This document shows positions 1 through 8,561 of a DNA stretch of 21,745 nucleotides, one piece after another (the stretch's first letter is position 1; every line of letters starts with the position of its first letter). The DNA lies in NCBI GenBank assembly GCA_006226265.1, contig SBHH01000104.1, positions 1 to 21,745 of the forward strand. Reading direction: 5' to 3'. The stretch is from Alphaproteobacteria bacterium. Its GTDB lineage: Bacteria > Pseudomonadota > Alphaproteobacteria > Sneathiellales > Sneathiellaceae. The notes beneath the pieces were generated by a model. It had not been told where the DNA came from, ran no database searches, and saw only the letters and a list, made by a program, of their open reading frames with translations. A program made the position numbers and the translations under genes.

Positions 1-161
1 ACCTGTCCGCGGATGAGGCCTTCGAGGTTGCCGAGCTCGATGAAACCCATGTGATGGAGTTCTGGGGCAAGGATGCGGAGGCCGTCAAACGGCGCAAGAA
101 TAACAAGGAAAGCCTCGTCGCTAGCACACGCTTTCTGCAACTATGCGATATCATCGCCTGA
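1..161 (+). CDS. 3' end of an unrecognised gene (partial)
   Basis: An open frame runs from the window edge to a TGA at 159-161 and gives a 52-residue C-terminal tail. It contains the stretch VMEFWGKDAEAVKRRKNNKE and ends in LQLCDIIA. The tail is charged and probably helical, with no membrane segment and no motif I recognise. The stop overlaps the GGAG ribosome-binding site of pccB, and only nine bases separate the stop from the pccB start, so the two genes are probably co-transcribed and perhaps translationally coupled. I cannot name the product. A regulator or accessory protein of propionyl-CoA metabolism is only a guess from position. Confidence 0.6.
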   Translation, partial: LSADEAFEVAELDETHVMEFWGKDAEAVKRRKNNKESLVASTRFLQLCDIIA

Positions 162-170
162 GGAGAGATT

Positions 171-1703
171 ATGCAGGATATCATTCAGCAACTGGAAGAA
201 AAGCGGGCCAAGGCGCGCCTCGGCGGCGGGCAGCACCGGATCGATTCGCAGCATGGCAAAGGCAAGCTGACGGCGCGGGAAAGGATCAGCCTCCTGCTCG
301 ATGAAGGCTCGTTCGAGGAATGGGACATGTTCGTCGAACATCGCTGCGTCGAGTTTGGTATGGCAGAGGAAACGGTCACGGGCGATGGCGTGGTGACCGG
401 TCACGGCACGATCAACGGCAAGCTTGTCTTCGTCTTCAGCCAGGATTTCACGGTCTTCGGCGGCTCCCTCTCCGAATATCACGCAAAGAAAATCTGCAAG
501 ATCATGGACAAGGCGATGCAGGTCGGCGCGCCGGTCATCGGCCTCAATGACAGCGGCGGTGCCCGCATTCAGGAAGGCATCGACAGTCTCGCGGGCTATG
601 CAGATGTGTTCCAGCGGAATGTGATGGCATCGGGCGTGATCCCGCAAATCTCGGTCATCATGGGTCCTTGTGCGGGTGGCGCGGTTTACTCCCCGGCCAT
701 GACCGATTTCATCTTCATGGTGCGCGACAGCTCCTACATGTTCGTGACGGGGCCCGATGTTGTGAAAACCGTGACCAACGAGACCGTGACGGCAGAAGAG
801 CTTGGCGGTGCGGGCACGCATACCAGTAAATCCTCCGTTGCCGATAATGCCTATGACAATGATGTCGAGGTGCTGAACGAGGTGCGGCGGCTCGTTGATT
901 TCCTCCCCTCCAGCAACCGGGAGAAGTCGCCGGTTCGCGACAGCTTCGATGATACGGAGCGCAAAGAACAGTCGCTCACCACGCTGGTGCCCGCGAACCC
1001 GAACAAGCCCTATGACATGATGGAACTGGTCGAAAAGCTGGTCGATGAGGGGGATTTCTTCGAAATCCAGCCGAATTTTGCCAAAAACATCATCACCGGT
1101 TTCGGCCGGATGGAAGGGCAGACCGTCGGCATCGTCGCCAATCAGCCGATGGTGCTGGCTGGTTGCCTTGATATCGACAGTTCGAAAAAGGCGGCGCGCT
1201 TCGTGCGTTTCTGCGACTGCTTCAATATCCCGATTGTCACGCTTGTCGATGTTCCGGGCTTCCTTCCCGGCACCTCGCAGGAATATGGCGGGATCATCAA
1301 GCATGGCGCGAAGCTCCTCTATGCCTATGCCGAGGCAACGGTGCCGAAAGTGACCGTCATTACCCGAAAAGCCTATGGCGGCGCCTATGACGTGATGGCA
1401 TCGAAACATCTTCGGGGGGACGTTAATTACGCCTGGCCGTCCGCAGAAATCGCGGTCATGGGCTCCAAGGGTGCGGTGGAGATCATCTTCCGGTCCGAGC
1501 TTGGCGATCCCGAGAAGATCCAGAAGCGCACCGATGAATATCAGAAGCGCTTCGCCAATCCCTTTATCGCGGGCCATCGAGGCTTCATCGATGATGTGAT
1601 CAAGCCGGACAATACCCGCAACCGGATCATCCAGTCGCTCCGGATGCTGAAAAACAAGAAACTTGAAAATCCGTGGAAAAAGCACGGCAATATTCCGCTC
1701 TAG
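171..1703 (+). CDS. pccB: propionyl-CoA carboxylase beta subunit (carboxyltransferase)
   Basis: The 510-residue product transfers the carboxyl group from carboxybiotin on PccA to propionyl-CoA, giving (S)-methylmalonyl-CoA in the cytosol. The length is typical for PccB. It has the tandem N- and C-terminal carboxyltransferase halves of the crotonase-like fold. The oxyanion-type glycine motifs are visible at SGGARIQEG (from residue 128) and [13 protein letters not shown] (from residue 165), and the C-terminal half carries [20 protein letters not shown], characteristic of propionyl rather than methylcrotonyl enzymes. The ATG at 171 has a GGAGAG site about five bases upstream. The gene directly precedes pccA with a 25-base gap, which fixes the assignment. 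An acetyl/propionyl-CoA carboxylase of mixed specificity cannot be excluded from sequence alone. Confidence 0.94.
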   Translation: MQDIIQQLEEKRAKARLGGGQHRIDSQHGKGKLTARERISLLLDEGSFEEWDMFVEHRCVEFGMAEETVTGDGVVTGHGTINGKLVFVFSQDFTVFGGSLSEYHAKKICKIMDKAMQVGAPVIGLNDSGGARIQEGIDSLAGYADVFQRNVMASGVIPQISVIMGPCAGGAVYSPAMTDFIFMVRDSSYMFVTGPDVVKTVTNETVTAEELGGAGTHTSKSSVADNAYDNDVEVLNEVRRLVDFLPSSNREKSPVRDSFDDTERKEQSLTTLVPANPNKPYDMMELVEKLVDEGDFFEIQPNFAKNIITGFGRMEGQTVGIVANQPMVLAGCLDIDSSKKAARFVRFCDCFNIPIVTLVDVPGFLPGTSQEYGGIIKHGAKLLYAYAEATVPKVTVITRKAYGGAYDVMASKHLRGDVNYAWPSAEIAVMGSKGAVEIIFRSELGDPEKIQKRTDEYQKRFANPFIAGHRGFIDDVIKPDNTRNRIIQSLRMLKNKKLENPWKKHGNIPL

Positions 1704-1728
1704 GCTCACAGGGAAGAGGGTATAATAA

Positions 1729-3696
1729 ATGTTCAAGAAAATCCTGATAGCCAACCGAGGTGAAATCGCCTGCCGGGTTATCCGTTCCGCAAAAGCCATG
1801 GGCATCAAGACGGTGGCCGTCTATTCCGATGCCGACGATGGCGCGGTGCATATGAAAATGGCGGATGAGGCTGTACATATCGGCCCGGCGGCGGCGGCCG
1901 AAAGCTACCTGATCATCGAGAAGATCATCGACGCCTGCAAACAGACGGGCGCCGAGGCGGTTCATCCGGGCTATGGCTTCCTTTCGGAAAACCAGGCCTT
2001 TGCCGATGCGCTGGACGCGGCAGGCATCGCTTTTATTGGCCCCGGCAAATTGGCCATAGCCTCGATGGGCGACAAGATTGCCTCCAAAAAATTAGCGAAG
2101 GATGCGGGCGTCAATACGGTACCGGGCCATATGGGTCTAATTGACGATGCGGAGCATGCGGTCAAGATTTCCGGCGAGATCGGCTATCCCGTCATGATCA
2201 AGGCCTCCGCCGGTGGTGGTGGCAAGGGCATGCGCATCGCCTATAATGATGAGGAAGCGCGCGAAGGCTTCCAGTCCGCGAAGAACGAGGCGATCAGCAG
2301 TTTTGGCGATGACCGTATTTTTATCGAGAAATTCGTTGTCGATCCGCGTCATATCGAAATCCAGATCCTCGCCGACAAGCATGGCAACTGTCTCTATCTC
2401 GGGGAGCGGGAATGCTCCATCCAGCGGCGGCACCAGAAGGTGATCGAAGAAGCACCGAGCCCCTTCCTCGATGAAGCGCTTCGGAAAGCGATGGGCGAAC
2501 AGGCCGTGGCGCTCGCGAAGGAAGTGGATTATCATTCCGCCGGGACGGTCGAATTTATCGTCGGCAGTGACAGGAACTTCTATTTCCTTGAAATGAACAC
2601 CCGCCTGCAGGTGGAGCATCCGGTCACCGAATATATCACCGGCATCGACCTTGTGGAGCAGATGATCCGCGTCGCGAACGGCGAAAAGCTGACGATGACG
2701 CAGGACGATATCACGCTCACGGGCTGGGCGGTGGAAAGCCGTCTTTATGCGGAAGACCCGTACCGGAACTTTCTCCCCTCCATCGGCCGGCTGAGCCGCT
2801 ACAAGATCCCGAAGGGCGATAATGTCCGCGTCGATACCGGCGTGACGGAAGGCTCCGAGATTACCATGTTCTACGATCCGATGATCGCCAAGCTGGTAAC
2901 CTACGGCCCGACCCGGATGGAGGCCATCGACGAGATGAGCCGGGCGCTCGACGCCTATGAAGTGAAAGGCATTTCTCACAACATTAATTTCCTGAACGCG
3001 GTCTGCAATCATCCACGCTTCCGCTCTGGCAATCTCACCACAGGCTTCATCGCCGAGGAATATCCGGAAGGCTTCCATGGCGCACCGCTTTCCGACGAGA
3101 CTTATGACAAGCTGGTCGCGCTGGCGGTCCTTATCCATCTCCGGCACAAGAGCCGTTCTCTCGAAGGGGTGGTTGCGGAAACGGCCCGAAAATGGGTCGT
3201 CACCGAAGGCAAGGAGAAATCCTTTGCCATTTCCGCCGAGGATGCAAAAGGCGGCATCGATATCGAGATCGGCGATCACGTCGTTGCCGTCCGCAGTAAA
3301 TGGCGGCCCGGCAAGCGGCGCATCAAGGCCAAGGTCAACGGCCAGCCGATCATCGCGCAGATCACCTTGAAAAATGGCGTGATCAGTCTGACCCATGGCG
3401 GGGCGGTCCTCGACCTTGCCGTGCGCCGTCCTAAAGCTGCGAAACTGGCCGAACTGATGCCGGTCAAGGAAGCGGCGGATATGTCGAAATTCCTGCTTTG
3501 CCCGATGCCGGGCATGGTGGTCAGTGTCAATGTCGCCGAAGGTGACGAGGTGAAGGCCGGCCAGGCTCTTGCTGTGGTCGAGGCCATGAAGATGGAAAAT
3601 ATCCTCCGTGCCGAACAGGACGCCGTTGTCTCCAAGGTGAAGGCGGGGGCGGGCGACGTGCTGGCCGTGGACGAAGTCATTCTGGAGTTTGAATAG
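1729..3696 (+). CDS. pccA: propionyl-CoA carboxylase alpha subunit (biotin carboxylase + biotin carrier)
   Basis: The 655-residue biotin-containing subunit carboxylates its own biotin using ATP and bicarbonate, then hands the carboxyl to PccB. It starts with the biotin carboxylase N-terminal motif ILIANRGEIACRVIR. The ATP-grasp glycine-rich loop KASAGGGGKGM is at 158-168, and the catalytic segment RLQVEHPVTE at 292-301. A linker domain follows from about residue 450, then a biotin-carrier domain whose biotinylation motif AMKM places the acceptor lysine at 621, 35 residues from the C-terminus. The length fits bacterial PccA. A GGAAGAGGG purine tract lies eight bases before the ATG. The alpha subunit for the methylcrotonyl enzyme encoded near 20 kb is not in this window; the residues here resemble PccA more than MccA. 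Confidence 0.95.
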   Translation: MFKKILIANRGEIACRVIRSAKAMGIKTVAVYSDADDGAVHMKMADEAVHIGPAAAAESYLIIEKIIDACKQTGAEAVHPGYGFLSENQAFADALDAAGIAFIGPGKLAIASMGDKIASKKLAKDAGVNTVPGHMGLIDDAEHAVKISGEIGYPVMIKASAGGGGKGMRIAYNDEEAREGFQSAKNEAISSFGDDRIFIEKFVVDPRHIEIQILADKHGNCLYLGERECSIQRRHQKVIEEAPSPFLDEALRKAMGEQAVALAKEVDYHSAGTVEFIVGSDRNFYFLEMNTRLQVEHPVTEYITGIDLVEQMIRVANGEKLTMTQDDITLTGWAVESRLYAEDPYRNFLPSIGRLSRYKIPKGDNVRVDTGVTEGSEITMFYDPMIAKLVTYGPTRMEAIDEMSRALDAYEVKGISHNINFLNAVCNHPRFRSGNLTTGFIAEEYPEGFHGAPLSDETYDKLVALAVLIHLRHKSRSLEGVVAETARKWVVTEGKEKSFAISAEDAKGGIDIEIGDHVVAVRSKWRPGKRRIKAKVNGQPIIAQITLKNGVISLTHGGAVLDLAVRRPKAAKLAELMPVKEAADMSKFLLCPMPGMVVSVNVAEGDEVKAGQALAVVEAMKMENILRAEQDAVVSKVKAGAGDVLAVDEVILEFE

Positions 3697-3708
3697 GCGG
3701 CTCAGCTA

Positions 3709-4497
3709 TCAGGCAAGAGGGAGTGAGCAGACCGAAACTGGCTCTTTCTTGCCTTTGACGTCGATCGGGAAGGGTGCGATGCCGGGATAGTATCCGGCAA
3801 CCGCAGTAAAGGCCCGTTCGCTTACTAGAAGCTGTCCCGGCCGGGCAGCGGCCTGGATGCGCGCGGCGATATTGACCGGATCGCCAAGCGCTGTGAAGTC
3901 GAGATAATCCTCTCCGCCGACATTTCCCACATAGGCAATGCCGCAATCGATGCCGACGCCGACCGGTAGCCAGGGTTTTTCCGTGCCGCCATAACCGATC
4001 GCCCGGAGAAGCTGTCGCCCCGCATCGATGGCAACCCGCTTGAAATCGGGTCCGGCAAAGCCCGGAACGAAGAAGGCCATGACCTCGTCACCGATCAGCT
4101 TGTCGACGGTTGCATCGCGGCGGATCAGGATTTCCGTCGCCGCCTGATAGAAGCGGTTGAGGGTTTCGGCATATTTCTGCGGTCCCAAATCTTCCGCAAT
4201 TTCGGTCGAGCCGCGCACGTCGGCGAACAGGATCGCCGTCTCCACTTCCGCGCCGCCTTGCGGCATCTTCTCACAGCACATGGAGCATAGGCGCGGGTTC
4301 TTTTTTGACGGAGAGAAGCCGATCATGCGGAAAACCACGCCGCCCACGCCGCCAAACGGATTGTTACAGCCTTTGCAGCGTGGCGGACCGGGCAGGAGGG
4401 TCATGGCCCGCTTCCAGTATTTCTTTCCGAGATGCCCGTCGCAAAGCAGTTTATGCCACTGCTGGTTCTGTAATTCGATCTGCGCCCTGTCCGTCAT
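3709..4497 (-). CDS. soluble class III (IIIb-type) adenylate/guanylate cyclase with Cys-rich N-terminus
   Basis: The 262-residue protein should make cAMP (or possibly cGMP) from the nucleoside triphosphate. No signal peptide or membrane segment is visible, so it is probably cytosolic. The C-terminal class III catalytic domain (about 85-262) shows FADVRGST with metal ligand Asp93, KLIGDEVMAFF with substrate lysine Lys133 and second metal ligand Asp137, and GDPVNIAARI with Asn209 and Arg213. Seven residues before Asn209 lies Thr202, where mammalian enzymes have Asp; Thr at this position marks class IIIb cyclases, several of which are activated by bicarbonate. The N-terminal 80 residues carry C41-x2-C44 and C71-x2-C74-C75, which look like a four-cysteine metal or redox site. 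The gene converges on pccA with 12 bases between stops. Its own downstream neighbour is pccA, and lipB lies upstream on the same strand. Confidence 0.9.
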   Translation of the reverse strand: MTDRAQIELQNQQWHKLLCDGHLGKKYWKRAMTLLPGPPRCKGCNNPFGGVGGVVFRMIGFSPSKKNPRLCSMCCEKMPQGGAEVETAILFADVRGSTEIAEDLGPQKYAETLNRFYQAATEILIRRDATVDKLIGDEVMAFFVPGFAGPDFKRVAIDAGRQLLRAIGYGGTEKPWLPVGVGIDCGIAYVGNVGGEDYLDFTALGDPVNIAARIQAAARPGQLLVSERAFTAVAGYYPGIAPFPIDVKGKKEPVSVCSLPLA

Positions 4498-4557
4498 CCG
4501 AGAAGGCTCCTAACAGGTGCAAACTATATCATTTTTTTCTGATAAAGTCACGACGAC

Positions 4558-5214
4558 TTAGCTGAGAAACGAACCCTTTTCACCATTTGCGAGGAAAATG
4601 CGGTTAAAGGCGGCCTTCAGCTCCATGTCGAACTCCGGCAGGGTCACAGGAATGCCGAGATCGACGAGCGAGGTGACCCCGTGATCGGTAATTCCGCAAG
4701 GGACGATCCCGCTGTAATGATCGAGGTCGGGGTCGACATTGACGGAGATGCCGTGAAAGCTGACCCAGCGCCGCACCCGGACGCCGATGGCGGCGATCTT
4801 GTCCTCGCGATGGCCCCGGTCGACCCAGACGCCGATCCGACCCTCGCGCTTCTCCCCCTTCACCTGATATTGCGCCAGCGTCTCAATCACCCAGTCTTCC
4901 AGATCCTGCACATAGGCGCGCACGTCCGAATTCCGGTTTTTGAGATCGAGCAGCACATAGGCGACGCGCTGACCGGGCCCGTGATAGGTATATTGCCCGC
5001 CGCGCCCGACATTATAGACGGGAAAACGGTCTGGCATCACAAGATCGGCGCTGTTCGCACTGGTCCCGGCGGTATAGAGGGGAGGATGCTCCAACAGCCA
5101 GACAAGCTCGGGCGCGGTATCGTTCCGGATGGCGGCGACCCTCTCCTCCATCAAATCAAGCGCCTCCTGATAGGGGACAGGGGCGTCCGATATTTTCCAT
5201 TCGATTTCGTGCAT
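4558..5214 (-). CDS. lipB: lipoate-protein ligase B / octanoyl-[ACP]:protein octanoyltransferase
   Basis: LipB moves an octanoyl group from acyl carrier protein to lipoyl domains of 2-oxoacid dehydrogenases and GcvH, the first step of lipoate synthesis. The 218-residue product has the family signatures: [10 protein letters not shown], the [18 protein letters not shown] block, [17 protein letters not shown] with the active-site lysine at 139, and [15 protein letters not shown] with the nucleophile Cys173. I chose the ATG at 5214 because [19 protein letters not shown] matches the usual LipB N-terminus. The in-frame ATG at 5280 would add 22 residues that do not look like the family. Neither start has a clear Shine-Dalgarno. 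The gene is divergent from the FliN-like gene and 60 bases from the start of the cyclase gene downstream. Confidence 0.94.
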   Translation of the reverse strand: MHEIEWKISDAPVPYQEALDLMEERVAAIRNDTAPELVWLLEHPPLYTAGTSANSADLVMPDRFPVYNVGRGGQYTYHGPGQRVAYVLLDLKNRNSDVRAYVQDLEDWVIETLAQYQVKGEKREGRIGVWVDRGHREDKIAAIGVRVRRWVSFHGISVNVDPDLDHYSGIVPCGITDHGVTSLVDLGIPVTLPEFDMELKAAFNRIFLANGEKGSFLS

Positions 5215-5286
5215 GGGCGATATATAACAGGTCTTGACGCACGGCAAAGGAACTTTTTGTTGGATACCCTTGTGTTTCATACGCCC

Positions 5287-5319
5287 GTTAAGGCGGTGTT
5301 AACTCTGTTTGGGCATACT
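5287..5319 (+). promoter_or_regulatory. CtrA-type box overlapping the -35 of a candidate promoter
   Basis: GTTAA-GGCGGTG-TTAAC at 5287-5303 is an exact match to the CtrA full site TTAA-N7-TTAAC (established in Caulobacter and relatives), and it reads as a full match on both strands. A CATACT hexamer at 5314-5319 could be the -10. With a 17-base spacer the -35 would fall at 5291-5296, inside the box, as in CtrA-activated promoters. Transcription would then begin near 5326, about 28 bases before the ATG at 5354. The box also lies about 75 bases upstream of the preferred lipB start, so it might act on both genes. The match is seen; CtrA control is inference. Confidence 0.6.
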
Positions 5320-5353
5320 GGCCACAGACGGTTACTAACAGGCGGTATCAGAC

Positions 5354-5602
5354 ATGGAAGACAAGGCAATCGAAGGCGTAGATGTAGAAATCTCCGTTGT
5401 GCTCGGCAAGGCGATCATGCCGATCAACCAGCTTTTGAAGATGGGCCGCGGCGCAGTCATTGAGCTGGACGCGGGAGCAGAGGACGACGCCGTTGTTCTT
5501 GCCAACAACAATCCCATTGCCTATGGCGGGGTTATCATCGTCGATGACAATATCGGTATTTCCATAACCGACAAAGTGAAGAAGAACTTGCCGGAATTTT
5601 AA
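5354..5602 (+). CDS. stand-alone FliN/SpoA-domain protein (flagellar motor switch family)
   Basis: The 82-residue protein is almost entirely one SpoA (surface presentation of antigens) domain, about residues 8-78. It shows the FliN pattern VEISVVLGKAIMPINQLLKM, then GRGAVIELD, NNNPIAYGGVIIVDDNIGI and SITD. FliN forms the C-ring floor of the flagellar motor with FliM and binds CheY-P or FliH. This copy lacks the N-terminal extension of E. coli FliN (about 137 residues). No fliM, fliG or export gene is nearby. It is followed by a chemoreceptor gene after 150 bases and preceded by a CtrA-type box. AGGCGG at 5340-5345 is a plausible ribosome-binding site. It may be the organism's main FliN or an accessory paralogue; the window does not decide. 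Confidence 0.8.
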   Translation: MEDKAIEGVDVEISVVLGKAIMPINQLLKMGRGAVIELDAGAEDDAVVLANNNPIAYGGVIIVDDNIGISITDKVKKNLPEF

Positions 5603-5752
5603 GCAGGCATTTTCTGTTCATATTTCTTGTACTCGGGATATCCCCTTACTCCCATATTAGAACCGTCACTTGAGGGAATTCACACAAATTTATTGATACG
5701 GCGTTCCGCATATTTCAAGAACGCGCAGAAAGACATTACTGGAGACATAGCG

Positions 5753-8227
5753 GTGAAATCTTTATTCAAGTATTTTTCTCGGCCAAAGAAGGTGGCGGCC
5801 ATCTCCAACGAAAACACTGAAATCAAAGCGGGTCTCTTCTGGACACCCCGGCGCATTCTGATTGCGCTAGCGATTCTGATGTCCGCTGCGCTGATGGTCG
5901 GCCAGACGAAAATCGCCGAACGGTTTACTGAATTCTCCCTCAAGGTCTTTAGCGATAATGCCGGCGATATGCTGAAATATCTCGTGAATGACCGCATCCA
6001 TATCCAGTATAGCGAAAAGATTAATCCGCATGTCCGCAACTGGTCGCGTTATAAACCGCTGGTCGAGGCCGTGCAGGAAGGCGATCGCAAGAAAATTGAT
6101 ATCCAGGCCGGTGCCTACCGCAACGACGCGATCTTCAAACAGGGCGAGTTCTTCCTCGTCAATTCCAACGTCTTCGATAAGGACATGAAGCTGATCGGCA
6201 CGGATCCAAAAGGCAAGGGCGAAAGCGCCACCGAAATTCCTGAACTCAGGAAGCTGATCGCAGATCGCGACAAGAAGGAGGCCCGCAAGGTTCTTTCCCT
6301 CGACTGGCGGACAAAAGACGGCCGTCCCGTCCATAGCGTCTTCGCTCCCATCGGCGGCTTTCGCGTTATCGGTTTCGTGGAGGTTGTGACCAATCCGTTT
6401 CCACATCTTGTCGGTCTTGCCGAATATCTGAACGGTGATATCGTCTTCAAGGATATTAAGGACAACGTCCTGATCGAGGACGACTTCCGGCATTTTGCGA
6501 AGGCAGATGAAACCAAGGCAGAAGCTTCTGCCGAGGCTTCCGAGGCTTCGGCGAAAAAGGCGTCCGGGAATGGCAAAGATGCCGGGAAAGAGCAGATGGC
6601 CACGGATGAGAGCAACCCGCCCGCGGACCTCAGCACCCTTAAATTCACCATTCCCGACAGCCGTGGCAATGTCTGGGCGGTCGGATATCTGACCCGAGAT
6701 GTTAGTGGCTTCAAGGCGCTGACCAGCGAGATCCGCAATTCCGCGATGATTCTCATCGCCGTTGGCATTCTCGTTGCCTGGATTGTCGGCGGTATTTTGT
6801 TGAAAATCTCCCTTTTCGGGAAAATCCGTAGTTTCTCCCGCACGCTCACGGAAATCAGTCAGGGCCATACGGACATCGCGCTGCCGAAGGTGGGCAAGGA
6901 CGAATTTCTGGATATGGTCAAGGCCCTGACCGTCTTGAAGAAAAGCGTCGAGGACAGCTTCCAGCTTCGCAACATGATCGAGGGCAGCCCGGTTCCGACC
7001 GCGCTCGTCGGCCTTGGCGGCAGCGTTTATTTCATGAACAAGGCCGGGGAGGAAACGGCCGCCAAATGTCCGGAGACGGGCGATGAGGCCCCGTTCCCGA
7101 TCTGGCAGGCCCTCGGGATCGATGAAACGCTCATGGCGCGTATCGGCGATGCTGAGGCGCTTCCCCATTCGGAAATCGTCGAAGTGCAGGGCAAGAAGCT
7201 TGAACTCGCGCTGGCGGCCGTTCGGAATGCGGATGACGAGCATATTCGAAGCATGGTTACGTGGGAAGATGTGACGGAGCGTGAGCGCCTCTTGGCGGAG
7301 ATTGAGGAACAGAGCCGCGCCGCCGAACTTCGTGCAAACGAGATTGAGACTCAGAAGCTGGCCGATGAGGAAGAGGCCCGCCGCATTGCCGAACTGATTG
7401 CCAGCTTCGATAATACGATTGCCGGCAAGATGGCCGCGGTCGAGAATACCTCGGAGCGCGTGAAGGTGAATGCCGGAACCATGGCGCGGATGATCGAACA
7501 GACGCTCGCGAAGTCCGAAGCGATGGACGGTACCTCGCGCGAGACGGCGGTTAATGTCCAGGTTGTCGCGGAAGGCACCGTGACGCTTTCCAAGGCAGTT
7601 GAGGAAATCCGCCAACAGGTTGCCAATTCGCTTGGCATCAGCAAGAAGGCAATAGATCATGCTGCACTTGCCGGAACCACGATCAACGGCCTCAAGACCA
7701 CGGCGGACAAGATCGGCGAGGTGATCTCGATCATCGAAAACATCGCGAGCCAGACCAATCTTCTTGCCCTTAATGCGACTATCGAGGCGGCCCGCGCGGG
7801 CGAGGCGGGCAAGGGCTTCGCCATCGTCGCGAGTGAGGTGAAGAACCTGGCGAGCCAGACCGAACAGGCGACGGAGGAAATCTCCGCTCAGATCACCGCC
7901 ATCCAGAAAGCGACGACGACCACGGTCGAGGTTGCCGACGAGATCACCCAGACGATCGAGAAAATCGATCAGGCGACCAGCAGCATCGAAAGCGCCGTCG
8001 ATACCCAGGCGAATGTGATCATGGAAATTTCCTCCAACGCACAGCATGCGGTGGAAACGACGCAGGCCGTCTCCGCCACGATCAGCGAGCTTGGTCAGGA
8101 TGCCTCCCGTACCGGCGGGGCGGCGGAGGAGCAGGAAAGCGCCGCCAACAGCATGGTCGTGGATTTTCATGATATGCGCGACCAGATCAAAAGCTTCCTC
8201 GGCAATATTCAGCGCCGCCGCGCCTGA
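5753..8227 (+). CDS. methyl-accepting chemotaxis protein with HAMP and PAS-like domains
   Basis: The 824-residue transmembrane chemoreceptor is predicted to signal through CheA/CheW. TM1 is at about 33-50 ([18 protein letters not shown]). A periplasmic sensor region of some 280 residues follows, then TM2 at about 331-352, HAMP at about 353-405 and a PAS-like segment at about 406-510 ([16 protein letters not shown] onward). The coiled-coil signalling domain runs from about 535. The hairpin tip is unmistakable from residue 656 ([20 protein letters not shown], then [16 protein letters not shown]). The C-terminus, GNIQRRRA, has no CheR/CheB-binding pentapeptide. I chose the GTG at 5753 because GGAGA at 5741-5745 sits seven bases upstream; the frame is open to a TTG at 5627 but that stretch has no ribosome-binding site. 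An Ala/Ser/Glu/Lys-rich tract at about 251-292 interrupts the sensor region. The ligand is not predictable. Confidence 0.94.
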   Translation: MKSLFKYFSRPKKVAAISNENTEIKAGLFWTPRRILIALAILMSAALMVGQTKIAERFTEFSLKVFSDNAGDMLKYLVNDRIHIQYSEKINPHVRNWSRYKPLVEAVQEGDRKKIDIQAGAYRNDAIFKQGEFFLVNSNVFDKDMKLIGTDPKGKGESATEIPELRKLIADRDKKEARKVLSLDWRTKDGRPVHSVFAPIGGFRVIGFVEVVTNPFPHLVGLAEYLNGDIVFKDIKDNVLIEDDFRHFAKADETKAEASAEASEASAKKASGNGKDAGKEQMATDESNPPADLSTLKFTIPDSRGNVWAVGYLTRDVSGFKALTSEIRNSAMILIAVGILVAWIVGGILLKISLFGKIRSFSRTLTEISQGHTDIALPKVGKDEFLDMVKALTVLKKSVEDSFQLRNMIEGSPVPTALVGLGGSVYFMNKAGEETAAKCPETGDEAPFPIWQALGIDETLMARIGDAEALPHSEIVEVQGKKLELALAAVRNADDEHIRSMVTWEDVTERERLLAEIEEQSRAAELRANEIETQKLADEEEARRIAELIASFDNTIAGKMAAVENTSERVKVNAGTMARMIEQTLAKSEAMDGTSRETAVNVQVVAEGTVTLSKAVEEIRQQVANSLGISKKAIDHAALAGTTINGLKTTADKIGEVISIIENIASQTNLLALNATIEAARAGEAGKGFAIVASEVKNLASQTEQATEEISAQITAIQKATTTTVEVADEITQTIEKIDQATSSIESAVDTQANVIMEISSNAQHAVETTQAVSATISELGQDASRTGGAAEEQESAANSMVVDFHDMRDQIKSFLGNIQRRRA

Positions 8228-8259
8228 AGTCCGGGCGTTCGGCAGAACGAATGACAGCC

Positions 8260-8301
8260 GCCGCCATTTCCGGATAGCTCCCGGAAATGGCGGCTTTTTT
8301 T
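8260..8301 (+). terminator. intrinsic terminator of the chemoreceptor gene
   Basis: A perfect 14-bp stem, GCCGCCATTTCCGG at 8260-8273 with its complement at 8281-8294, has a seven-base loop and is followed by seven Ts (8295-8301). It lies 32 bases after the chemoreceptor stop and should isolate that transcript from the tRNA gene. Confidence 0.92.
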
Positions 8302-8371
8302 CAAAAGCGAAAAAAACTGAATTCAGTTGTTGCGCGATGCTCAAACATTTGTTATTTCCCACCTCCATTGT

Positions 8372-8458
8372 GCGGTCGTGGCGGAATTGGTAGACGCGCA
8401 GCGTTGAGGTCGCTGTCCGGTAACACGGGTGGAAGTTCGAGTCTTCTCGACCGCACCA
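8372..8458 (+). tRNA. tRNA-Leu (anticodon GAG)
   Basis: An 87-base type II tRNA. The acceptor stem GCGGTCG (8372-8378) pairs with CGACCGC (8448-8454), followed by A and an encoded CCA (8456-8458). The D-arm has TGGCGGAATTGGTAGACGCG. The anticodon stem CAGCG/CGCTG flanks loop TTGAGGT, with GAG at 8406-8408, which reads the leucine codons CUC and CUU. A long variable arm follows, then a T-arm with TTCGAGT. Identity as leucine rests on anticodon, long variable arm and discriminator A. A weak promoter-like pair, TTGTTG at 8327 and TGTTAT at 8350, lies upstream with 17-base spacing. Confidence 0.97.
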
Positions 8459-8561
8459 TACTTCCCTTGAATTGATGTCCTGTGCTCCTTCGAAATCACG
8501 AGGGATGCACCGCCTTTCGACCGCAGCCTTTACGGCCTTCTTCAAACTTTCATTCTGTTTT

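Noticed and set aside
1721..1726. Perfect TATAAT just before pccA
   Set aside because: No -35 hexamer lies 16-18 bases upstream, and transcription would begin at or inside the start codon. It is best read as AT-rich spacing after the ribosome-binding site.
141..1808. Long antisense frame (555 codons) opposite pccB
   Set aside because: It is the mirror of a well-supported conserved gene, shows no family motif, and arises because G+C-biased third positions remove stops from the opposite strand.
5215..5280. N-terminal extension of lipB from the ATG at 5280
   Set aside because: The added 22 residues do not resemble LipB and the ATG has no ribosome-binding site; the start at 5214 matches the family.
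8372..8458. tRNA-Leu as a mobile-element attachment site
   Set aside because: The tRNA is intact, no integrase is near, and I see no repeat of its 3' end elsewhere in the window.
5867..8545. Very long antisense frame (892 codons) across the chemoreceptor, its terminator and the tRNA
   Set aside because: It runs through an intrinsic terminator and the tRNA-Leu gene and has arginine/histidine/glycine-rich composition typical of shadow frames.
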